Positions 28,382-35,697 of a stretch of DNA of 64,000 nt are shown one piece after another. How positions within the stretch are numbered: the first letter of the stretch is position 1; each line of letters begins with the position of its first letter. This DNA comes from Pelosinus fermentans (GTDB taxonomy: Bacteria; Bacillota; Negativicutes; DSM-13327): positions 15,132-79,131 of the forward strand of contig DJJR01000080.1 in NCBI GenBank assembly GCA_002434245.1, read 5' to 3'. The position numbers and the translations under genes were made by a program. Below the pieces are notes generated by a model that was not told the DNA's origin, searched no databases, and worked only from the letters and a program-made list of their open reading frames with translations.

Positions 28382-29611
28382 TCAATCCTCGATATTTTCA
28401 TTAATCCACAGATTCACCAGATGAACAGCACCGCGAAAGCCCATAAAGGGAGGCTCATAGGGATGCAACCGCCATTTTGTGTCGGGATTGGAAATTTGCA
28501 GCTCTGTATTGCGGCCCGCCCATTCCAGCGCCTCACCGCTGGCCATGAGATAGCCTTTTTGATGTTTCTGTACCGCTTGCGTCCATTGTTCTTCCGAAAA
28601 ATAGGGGATATCCTCACTGGTCATATCAGGACAGTCGCACCAGCAGGTTCCTTTGCCAAGGGAAAACTCACCGCAGCCAAAAGAAAGAATGCCCCTGACC
28701 ACATCGGCATGTCCGCCCAAGGACAAAACGGCTTCCTCCGGGTGTGCTCTTATGATATGCCGGAAGGATGGCATTACGGCTGCAAGCTGCTGCCGGGAGA
28801 TTTCCCGCTGAGCCTTGAGGAAAGCGGCATCAGCAGTCAAACCGGCTATTTGCGCAATTTGGTCAAGCCACCGGGTAGTTCCGTCAATACCGTATGGCCG
28901 CCCCAAAAGATAGGGTGTGCCAAAGCACTGTTGCAAGTGCTTCGCAGCAGGTTCGCCTTCGCCCCGTATGACAAGGTTGATATGTGCGCCGCCCATATTC
29001 TCAATTTCTGTAATGGATGTATCCGAGGTCATCACACACAGCGGCTTTATGCCGAATGTACCCTCCATTATACGGACCAGCTCCATAGCATCCGCCTGAA
29101 AGCGAAACAGATCAGCGCAGGAGCCGATGATATTAAAGGTCGGTTCCTGCGTCCGTTTCACACCCACCGCCAGCGTTTTGGCAAGCAGCAGAAGGGCTTC
29201 TTGTACACCGCGATGCTGAGTGACATTAAAACCACCATAACCGAAGGGCAGCAGACGAACACCGGGATATTCCTGCTGCAATTCCGCGCAGAGAGCGGGA
29301 AGATCTGTCCCGATCACCTCAGGAATCGACGAGGGTAAAAGAAAAATCACACGAGGATGATCGCGCATTACCACATTGTCAATGGTATGGTTAAGCCTCT
29401 CTGTACCGCCAAGGGCGATATCTGTTTCGTCTATGTGAGTGGAATAAAGCTTGCAGGCATTATGTACACCTGCACGTTTGAGGGTTACACCACTGTAGAG
29501 CATGTGTCCCATGCAGCCAAATTCCACAAGCGCAGCACCACGAATGGAAGCAAGTGTCCAAAGAATACCCATACGTCCCGAAGGCAGCGGCTTAAATCGA
29601 TGCAGCCCCAT
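28382..29611 (-). CDS. Nitrogenase component 1-like protein, beta-type (NifK/NifN/BchB-like)
   Basis: 409-residue member of the oxidored_nitro family. The N-terminus has FGCMGHMLYSG (Cys33), matching the one bridging-cluster Cys retained. The other two NifK cluster positions appear lost: RFKPLPSG where CxPLGA is usual, and LLPSSIPEVIG with Ser94/95 where TTC is usual. THIDETDIALGGTERL is a NifE/D-like signature. An unusual C-terminal Cys group, Cys313 and Cys323/325/327 (TCWCDCPDM), could bind an extra metal. The ATG at 29611 has AAAGGAGGG upstream and overlaps the previous gene by 20 bases, implying translational coupling and a heteromeric complex. Confidence 0.85.
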   Translation of the reverse strand: MGLHRFKPLPSGRMGILWTLASIRGAALVEFGCMGHMLYSGVTLKRAGVHNACKLYSTHIDETDIALGGTERLNHTIDNVVMRDHPRVIFLLPSSIPEVIGTDLPALCAELQQEYPGVRLLPFGYGGFNVTQHRGVQEALLLLAKTLAVGVKRTQEPTFNIIGSCADLFRFQADAMELVRIMEGTFGIKPLCVMTSDTSITEIENMGGAHINLVIRGEGEPAAKHLQQCFGTPYLLGRPYGIDGTTRWLDQIAQIAGLTADAAFLKAQREISRQQLAAVMPSFRHIIRAHPEEAVLSLGGHADVVRGILSFGCGEFSLGKGTCWCDCPDMTSEDIPYFSEEQWTQAVQKHQKGYLMASGEALEWAGRNTELQISNPDTKWRLHPYEPPFMGFRGAVHLVNLWINENIED

Positions 29612-30881
29612 GTACAGTCCCTCCTTTCTCTGCTATGCTGATTTCATTCAATATACTTAGGATTCTTTTTAACAGGTGATTCGTACGGGCATAACCCACC
29701 TGTCCGTAGAAATCAAATAAGTCCGGTACGCAGGGAATGGTTTTGTTAGGTTCCGGCAAATAACCAAAACATAAATCCGGAGCCAGCTTTTTTAAAATCG
29801 GCAAATCTGCTTGTGCATTCACCATCCGGCAAATCCAGGGATTATACCCCATGTCAGTTAGTTCCTTGGCATACTCCCTGTCTTCGGGATAATATTCCTC
29901 CAAATGCAAAAGCAGAGGCTCCATGCCAAGTTTAGTGAGATAAACCGCTAGTGGAAGGGGTATATCAATTCTAGGAAAGAATATATACTGAAGCCCGCCC
30001 AGCCTTTTTTCTGCCTGCTTCTGCAGAGTGAGGGCTTCCTGACGTTCCTTATCAAATGCACCGTCCCAGGAATAGCCGAAGCGCTCGCCAAGAGCTCTAT
30101 AAGCCTTGTCGATGCTTTCTACATCATATAGCGTGTGCAGGGAGATATATGGAACGCCAAATTCCTGCTCCATCCTGGCAGCCAACGGCTGCATAAAGGG
30201 AGAAACCACCAAATTTAGTACAGCATCCGGCGCGCTTTGAAAATCCTCCAGGGAAGAGCCTGGCGCCAGATAGCGTAAAGCAATGCCGCGTCCCGTGAGA
30301 GCGGGCAGCAAAGACGGCAGGGGGATATGTTCTTCTTCTGGAGCACGGCCCAGCACATTAATGCGATTAGAATCTGTTGCTTTCCCGTCCATCAGCATGC
30401 CTAATGCCTCCATTGTTTTCCACGAACCGGGAGGATAACTGATGTTTTTGAACTGTCCCAGCATCACAAAGGTGATACGCGCAGACAATTCCGGCTGTAC
30501 TTCATTAAGAATTGCCTGGATGTCCTCCCCAATCAGCTCCGGTATACAGGTGACAATCATTAAAATCGCCTTTGCTCCGGCGTTATCCATCTTTCTGAGG
30601 GCATCTATCAGCCCATTCCGGCAGCCGAACACCACCTCCTGAGCATCCAGTACATACAGCCAATGCAGCTCGCCATTCCTGCCTTCCGGCTTGGGGTTAT
30701 AAAGCCGCGAATGGGTGGCGCATTCCGGCATTCCAACCAGCAAAGAAGACAGACCTTTGATTTTTTCTACATTTACTGACGCGATACGCATAGGGCAATG
30801 GTTGCCGGGAGAAACTGCAGGGGTCAGAAATTTTATGCCATTGTTAGATTTCACTGCCGACAGGCGCTTTACGTGTTTCAA
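29592..30881 (-). CDS. Nitrogenase component 1-like protein, alpha-type (NifD/NifE/BchN-like)
   Basis: Partner of the NifK-like protein. Three cysteines correspond to the NifD bridging-cluster ligands: NHCPMR (Cys29 from the TTG), VGMPEC (Cys54) and IVTCIPELIGEDI (Cys112). The FeMo-co ligand Cys of NifD (NLVHCYRS) is replaced in NLVVSPFMQPLA, and no counterpart of its homocitrate-side His is evident. A FeMo-co enzyme is therefore unlikely. The start is uncertain. A TTG at 30881 is 6 bases past the NifH-like stop but 18 bases from GGAGG. An in-frame ATA at 30890 sits 9 bases from GGAGG and overlaps the stop. Confidence 0.85.
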   Translation of the reverse strand: MKHVKRLSAVKSNNGIKFLTPAVSPGNHCPMRIASVNVEKIKGLSSLLVGMPECATHSRLYNPKPEGRNGELHWLYVLDAQEVVFGCRNGLIDALRKMDNAGAKAILMIVTCIPELIGEDIQAILNEVQPELSARITFVMLGQFKNISYPPGSWKTMEALGMLMDGKATDSNRINVLGRAPEEEHIPLPSLLPALTGRGIALRYLAPGSSLEDFQSAPDAVLNLVVSPFMQPLAARMEQEFGVPYISLHTLYDVESIDKAYRALGERFGYSWDGAFDKERQEALTLQKQAEKRLGGLQYIFFPRIDIPLPLAVYLTKLGMEPLLLHLEEYYPEDREYAKELTDMGYNPWICRMVNAQADLPILKKLAPDLCFGYLPEPNKTIPCVPDLFDFYGQVGYARTNHLLKRILSILNEISIAEKGGTVHGAASI

Positions 30882-30886
30882 CTCGT

Positions 30887-31642
30887 TTATGTTGCTTCGC
30901 CTCCTTCCAGCAGCAGCTTGGCAAGTGCCTTGTAATGGACCGCCATGGTGCAATCGGGAAAAGCTTCCACCACGGTTTTTCCCTGGGCCTCGGCCTCCTG
31001 AACAAAAGGATCGCGGGGCAGACGATAAATAACCGGCGCCTCAATCTCCGCCGCTGCCTTATCCACCAGTTCATTTTCGCCTTCAATGTTCTTGGCATTG
31101 AGGATCAGCCCCCGCAGGGAGGCGTAGCCCCGCTTGCCAAAACTCTTGACCGCGTGGGCGATATTCGCCGCTGCATAGAGGGCCATCATCTCACCCGAGG
31201 TGACAATGCACACCTCGTCAGCATAGCCGCCCCGGATGGGCATGGCAAAGCCGCCGCAGACCACATCACCCAGCACGTCGTAAAGCACCACATCTGGTTT
31301 GTAAATTTCGTAGGCATCCAGTTCTTCCAGCTTTTCAAAAGCCGTGATGATGCCACGCCCGGCACAGCCCACCCCGGGAACCGGGCCGCCGGATTCCACA
31401 CACAGCACGCCTGTGCTGCTTTTTACCACAAGGTCGTCAAGCTCTGCGTCGCCCTTTTTCCGCAGGGTATCCAGCACTGTGGGAATGTTTTTCCCGCCGG
31501 TCAGCGTGCGGCTGGAATCGGCCTTAGGGTCACAGCCGATTTGCAGTACAATCAATCCCAGCGCTGCCATGGCTGCCGATACGTTGGATACGGTGGTCGA
31601 TTTTCCGATACCGCCCTTGCCGTAGATTGCAATTTTTTTCAT
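30887..31642 (-). CDS. NifH/BchL-like Fe protein (ATP-dependent reductase)
   Basis: Homodimeric ATP-driven electron donor to the NifD/NifK-like pair. The P-loop GKGGIGKST (residues 8-16) and GCDPKADS are intact. The two [4Fe-4S] ligands are present as GVGCAGRG (Cys93) and [14 protein letters not shown] (Cys129). At 251 residues it is shorter than true NifH, closer to the CfbC/BchL size class. AAGAAGG lies upstream of the ATG. It follows the FecE-like ATPase by 13 bases in the same operon. No nifB, nifE/N, nifV or P-II genes are present, against dinitrogen fixation. Confidence 0.9.
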   Translation of the reverse strand: MKKIAIYGKGGIGKSTTVSNVSAAMAALGLIVLQIGCDPKADSSRTLTGGKNIPTVLDTLRKKGDAELDDLVVKSSTGVLCVESGGPVPGVGCAGRGIITAFEKLEELDAYEIYKPDVVLYDVLGDVVCGGFAMPIRGGYADEVCIVTSGEMMALYAAANIAHAVKSFGKRGYASLRGLILNAKNIEGENELVDKAAAEIEAPVIYRLPRDPFVQEAEAQGKTVVEAFPDCTMAVHYKALAKLLLEGGEAT

Positions 31643-31655
31643 TTGGCACCTTCTT

Positions 31656-32489
31656 TCATGTAGAATCTGTCTTTAAACTAGCACTCGGTTTATTGTCTTT
31701 AATGAGGTCATAGGAAATACAGGTAGGCCTGCCTGTGCGGGGTTCGATTATGATCTGTGCGTCGATGCGAAACGTTTCCCGCAGCACCTTAGTGGTCATT
31801 ATTTCTTCTGGTGCACCGTGGCAGATAATGTCCCCGCAGCGGATCGCTACCATGTAGTCGGCAAAGCGGGCGGCAAGGTTTAAGTCGTGGAGCACCATCA
31901 CAATGGTTCGGCCCTGCTCCCGGTTCAGACGGTAGAGCAGTTCCAATACTTCCAGCTGGTAGGACAAATCGAGATAGGTAGTCGGCTCGTCCAGCAGAAT
32001 CAAATCGGTTTGCTGTGCAAGGGCCATGGCGATCCAGACCCGCTGACGCTGCCCGCCGGAAAGGTTGTCTACCGCCGTGATTTCCAACTCTGTGAGTTTG
32101 GTAACTTCCAGTGCCCAGGCAATAATTTTTTTATCCTCGGGCTTTAATTTGTCCAAGCCCCGCTGATAGGGAAAGCGGCCATAGGCCACCAGCTCGCCCA
32201 CCGTCAAACCGGCCGGAGCCTGGGGAGACTGGGGCAGGATTGCCATTTTTTGAGCCACTTCTTTGGTCGTTAAGCGCCGGATATCATCCCCATTCAAGTA
32301 TACCATGCCGTTTTTCGGTTTCAGGATCCGCCCCACAGTCTTTAACACCGTAGACTTGCCGCAGCCGTTTGGACCAATGATGGCCGTAATTTTCCCCTGG
32401 GGAATCTGCATATTCAAACTGTTTACTACAAGATTGTCTTCGTAGGAGACGGCTAAATTCTCTGTTGCAATGCTGCTCAGATTCATCAT
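31656..32489 (-). CDS. FecE/BtuD-type ABC transporter ATPase
   Basis: ATP-binding subunit of an iron-chelate or cobalamin-type importer. It has Walker [11 protein letters not shown]-loop [10 protein letters not shown], signature LSGGQRQR, Walker [13 protein letters not shown] and the switch His in [23 protein letters not shown] begins the conserved domain. The frame extends 33 codons further into the permease gene, but the ATG at 32489 just past the permease stop, after GAAAGG, is more likely; an ATG three bases later is also possible. Its position between permease and NifH-like genes ties the importer to the reductase. Confidence 0.9.
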   Translation of the reverse strand: MMNLSSIATENLAVSYEDNLVVNSLNMQIPQGKITAIIGPNGCGKSTVLKTVGRILKPKNGMVYLNGDDIRRLTTKEVAQKMAILPQSPQAPAGLTVGELVAYGRFPYQRGLDKLKPEDKKIIAWALEVTKLTELEITAVDNLSGGQRQRVWIAMALAQQTDLILLDEPTTYLDLSYQLEVLELLYRLNREQGRTIVMVLHDLNLAARFADYMVAIRCGDIICHGAPEEIMTTKVLRETFRIDAQIIIEPRTGRPTCISYDLIKDNKPSASLKTDST

Positions 32490-32496
32490 CCTTTCG

Positions 32497-33537
32497 TTAG
32501 TATCTGCTTCTCGCCAAAAGATAAAGGAAGTACGGCGCGCCAATGATCGCCACCATAATACCGGTAGGAATTCCCGCAGGCTGCGCAACCACCCGTGCGA
32601 TGGTATCTGCCGCCGAAACCAATACTGCTCCCGTAAGCGCGCAGGTAGGCAACAGAATCCGATGCCTCGGTCCCACCAGCCGACGCGCCAGATGAGGCGC
32701 GATCAGTCCCACAAAACTGATGCTGCCGCTGACCGCTACGCAGGAAGCCGCCAGCGCGACGGAGGCTGCAAGCAGCCTGCGCCGTTCCCGCTCCACGGTC
32801 GCGCCCAGGCTGTGAGCTACGTCATCCCCCAGATTCAGCACATCCAGCACCCGGGATTTAGACAGTACATAGGGAGTTAAGAGCAGCAGCCACGGCAGCA
32901 GGGCCAGCACGAATTTCCAGTTGCTTGCCCAGATGCTCCCTGCCTGCCACGTCGTCACAAAATCAAACTGGGTGTCAGCCAGCTTGACCACCAGCACGGT
33001 TGTCAAAGAAGAAAGCCCCGCCTGCACTGCCACACCGGTTAAAATCAGGCGCAGGGGCGCGACGCCTTCTCCTTTTTTGAAGGCCAAAGCATAAATGATC
33101 CCCGCCGTTACGCCTGCGCCAAATAGCGCCAGAAACGGCAGAGTGAATACGGACAGGAAGGAATGTGCCCCAAAGAACAGCACATATAAGATCACCATCA
33201 GTCCCGCGCCGGCATTAATACCAAGCAGGCCTGGATCAGCCAGCGCATTTTTGGCGACGCCCTGTATGATGCAGCCGGATAGCGCGAGACCTGCCCCCAC
33301 TAGAATGGAAACCACAATACGAGGCAGCCGAAAATCGAACAAAATGAGATTTTCCCTGGTCGTACCCCCGCCGAACAAAGTGCGGAGCGTATCTGACGGA
33401 GGCAGTTTTGTATATCCGGTGTTCATGCTGATGATAAAGGAAAGCATGAGCAGCAACGCGCATCCGATGACAATGACCGTGTTGCGCAAAGCGATTTTTC
33501 TTTTATGGGCTTCGTTTTTCTGCAGTTGGTTCATCAT
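32497..33537 (-). CDS. FecCD-family ABC permease (second)
   Basis: Integral membrane permease of about ten helices. It has FDFRLPRIVVSILVGAGLALSG, LADPGLLGINAGAGL and the coupling region LNLGDDVAHSLGATVER. SFVGLIAPHLARRLVGP is the classic BtuC/FecCD C-terminal signature. Its start overlaps the end of the preceding permease, and GTG/ATG choices at 33540, 33537 and 33534 are equivalent apart from spacing to AAAGGATGG. Base composition is clearly more GC-rich than the 42-43 kb genes. Confidence 0.92.
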   Translation of the reverse strand: MMNQLQKNEAHKRKIALRNTVIVIGCALLLMLSFIISMNTGYTKLPPSDTLRTLFGGGTTRENLILFDFRLPRIVVSILVGAGLALSGCIIQGVAKNALADPGLLGINAGAGLMVILYVLFFGAHSFLSVFTLPFLALFGAGVTAGIIYALAFKKGEGVAPLRLILTGVAVQAGLSSLTTVLVVKLADTQFDFVTTWQAGSIWASNWKFVLALLPWLLLLTPYVLSKSRVLDVLNLGDDVAHSLGATVERERRRLLAASVALAASCVAVSGSISFVGLIAPHLARRLVGPRHRILLPTCALTGAVLVSAADTIARVVAQPAGIPTGIMVAIIGAPYFLYLLARSRY

Positions 33538-34574
33538 CACAGTGCCATCCTTTGCTTATGAACAAGATACAAAAAGAAGGGAACGCCGACAAGCCCAATC
33601 AGCGCGCCGATGGGAGTTTCAAAAGGCGGGTTGAGCGTTCGCGCGCCCAAATCCGCCAGCACCATGAGCAGCGCGCCCAACACGGCTGAGGAAGGAATTA
33701 CCCAGCGGTAATCCACGCCTACAAAATACCGTGCCAGATGGGGGATGATAAGTCCCACAAACCCCACAGCGCCCACAACGGAAACGGAAGCACCCGCCAG
33801 TATCAGCACGATCAGGAAGCATAGTACATTGCCCACCGTCGTATTCAGCCCCAATCCCTTGGCTACATCCTCGCCAAGGCTCAGCAGAGAGACAGAACGA
33901 GCAAGGGTGATGGCTCCCAAGAGCGCGCCAAGTATCCACGGCGCCATAATTCTAATTTGCTCCCAGTTGGAACCGGCCACGCCGCCCGCGGTCCAGAACA
34001 TCATATCCTGGGCTACTCCGAAGTATAGGGCAATGCCCTGACTAAGCGCTGCCAGCAGCGCGCTGACAGCGGCACCTGCTAATACCAGCCGTATGGGGGT
34101 AGCGCCCCCACGCCGCAGGGAAGCAATGCCTCCTACCAGCGCCGCGCCAAATGCCGCGCCCAAAAAGGAAAAAAGAATGATCTGCATATATACCAGATCC
34201 GGGAATAAGGCAAAGCAGATGGACAAGGCAAAACCCGCTCCGGCATTCAGACCCATCAGCCCTGAATCTGCCATGGGATTTCTGGTCGTGCCCTGCATAA
34301 TGGCTCCCGCTACAGCGAAAGCAGCGCCAACTAAGGCGCTTGCAATAACACGGGGAAGACGGAGGTCAACAACAATTAAATGCTGGGTATTCTTCGCATC
34401 AAAGCGAAACAGGGCGTCCCATACCGAGGACAGCGGAATTTCCGCCGCACCCACGGTGATGGAAAACGCCATGATCAGTGTGAGCAGCCCGGTCCCCGCT
34501 ATGATAATGAACCAAGCTGTCCAGGCGTGACTTTTTTTTCTGCTTTGAATCGGCGGTTTGTTTGTCTGATTCAT
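33537..34574 (-). CDS. FecCD-family ABC permease (first)
   Basis: Ten-helix permease pairing with the second FecCD protein to form a heterodimeric channel. Signatures are VDLRLPRVIASALVGAAFAVAG, MADSGLMGLNAGAGFALS, LSLGEDVAKGLGLN and GFVGLIIPHLARYFVG. The N-terminal ~15 residues are charged (NQTNKPPIQSRKKS). GGGAGG lies about 11 bases before the ATG. A 128-base gap separates it from the binding-protein gene upstream. Confidence 0.92.
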   Translation of the reverse strand: MNQTNKPPIQSRKKSHAWTAWFIIIAGTGLLTLIMAFSITVGAAEIPLSSVWDALFRFDAKNTQHLIVVDLRLPRVIASALVGAAFAVAGAIMQGTTRNPMADSGLMGLNAGAGFALSICFALFPDLVYMQIILFSFLGAAFGAALVGGIASLRRGGATPIRLVLAGAAVSALLAALSQGIALYFGVAQDMMFWTAGGVAGSNWEQIRIMAPWILGALLGAITLARSVSLLSLGEDVAKGLGLNTTVGNVLCFLIVLILAGASVSVVGAVGFVGLIIPHLARYFVGVDYRWVIPSSAVLGALLMVLADLGARTLNPPFETPIGALIGLVGVPFFLYLVHKQRMAL

Positions 34575-34702
34575 TCTGGTGGTTCCTCCCTTCTGCTACG
34601 CCCCGGCCTGTATCTGGTATCGCTCCAGCATATCCACCGCCTTCGTGCAAAATCAGAAAAACAAACCTTTATAGGAGCGGTACTACTGTGTTTTTCCCAT
34701 TA

Positions 34703-35671
34703 CTACTCTGGAAATATCTGCATCAGTTTGTCAGCGGTAATCCGCATGGCAAGAGGTCCAAATGTATTAAGAGAATCATCAAAATAGAGTACTTGTCCAT
34801 TTTCTACTGCGCCTAATGAGTGCCATACAGAAGAAGATTCCTGAGCCTTCACAAATGTTTGTGCATTTTGGACAGAGTCCTGAAAGACAATATAGTCCGG
34901 CTTCATCTCAGCAACCGCCTCTAAGGATAAGGTTTGATAATAATCCGGATAACCAGTTGGCTTAGAAATTCCGAAAGTTTCGTAATACTCCTTAGTCCCC
35001 CGTGAAATGAATGATTTTCCATCTGTACGGAAAAGGGCAATGGTTTTGCCCTTATGTTTACTCAACTTATTCTTTGCAGAGGAAATGATTGTCTCTGTTT
35101 CTTTAATAAACTCTTGGGCAAAGGCTTCTTTCCCGACAATTTCAGCGCAGGCTAATGTCTGATCCTGCCAAGAGTCGCTAAAATCCACTTGAATGACAGG
35201 AGCAATCTGCACTAGTTGATCGTACATTTCAGCTAGATGACCTTGCCCTTTAAATGTAACAATGACATCCGGCTTCGCTGCTAGAATTGCCTCTAAATTC
35301 AAATCCCGGGAACTGCCTAAGTCCATAATGTCTGCAGTTCCTGCATAGGGTTTAAGAGTTTCCCATTCTTGCAAAGCCTTCATCGCATTCCCTGTCGAAG
35401 CTCCCATAGACGCAATGGGAGGCATCCCCAGGGCAAGAAAGTATTCCAAATATAAGGAGTGAAGAATTGCTATCCTTTGCGGCTGTTTTGCTAAAACAAC
35501 TTTATTCCCTGCTGCGTCTGTAATTGTCCTCGGCCACACGGCTTTGCCGCTTGTTGTCTCTGGTGTACTCACGGCAGTGCTTGCACTATTTCCCGCAGGA
35601 TTTCCGGTGCAGCCAGTCAGCAGCCCTGTCAAAAGCGCGAGTGAGACGATAAGCCCCATTAGTCTTTTCAT
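34703..35671 (-). CDS. FecB/FhuD-type substrate-binding lipoprotein
   Basis: Delivers a metal chelate or tetrapyrrole to the FecCD permeases. A lipoprotein signal ends at LLTGC. The mature part has TITDAAGNKVVLAKQPQRIAIL, a class III binding-protein start, and KPDVIVTFKGQG and MKPDYIVFQDS in the two lobes. SRGTKEYYETFGISKPTGYPDYYQTLSLEAV resembles iron-siderophore receptors. GGAGGAG lies 4-8 bases before the ATG. It sits 26 bases downstream of the TonB receptor gene. Confidence 0.9.
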   Translation of the reverse strand: MKRLMGLIVSLALLTGLLTGCTGNPAGNSASTAVSTPETTSGKAVWPRTITDAAGNKVVLAKQPQRIAILHSLYLEYFLALGMPPIASMGASTGNAMKALQEWETLKPYAGTADIMDLGSSRDLNLEAILAAKPDVIVTFKGQGHLAEMYDQLVQIAPVIQVDFSDSWQDQTLACAEIVGKEAFAQEFIKETETIISSAKNKLSKHKGKTIALFRTDGKSFISRGTKEYYETFGISKPTGYPDYYQTLSLEAVAEMKPDYIVFQDSVQNAQTFVKAQESSSVWHSLGAVENGQVLYFDDSLNTFGPLAMRITADKLMQIFPE

Positions 35672-35697
35672 TCTAACTCCTCCAATAGGAATATGGT

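Noticed and set aside
28421..29338. Long plus-strand open frame (305 codons) across the NifK-like gene
   Set aside because: It is the antisense of a well-supported nitrogenase-like gene, has no ribosome site and codes for no recognisable motif; GC-rich coding DNA often leaves such frames open.
28382..31642. Dinitrogen-fixing nitrogenase
   Set aside because: The FeMo-co ligand Cys is absent, most NifK P-cluster cysteines are missing and no nifB/E/N genes are present; the subunits are also short.
30935..31663. Plus-strand open frame (242 codons) opposite the NifH-like gene
   Set aside because: Antisense shadow of an intact P-loop protein; no ribosome site or domain.
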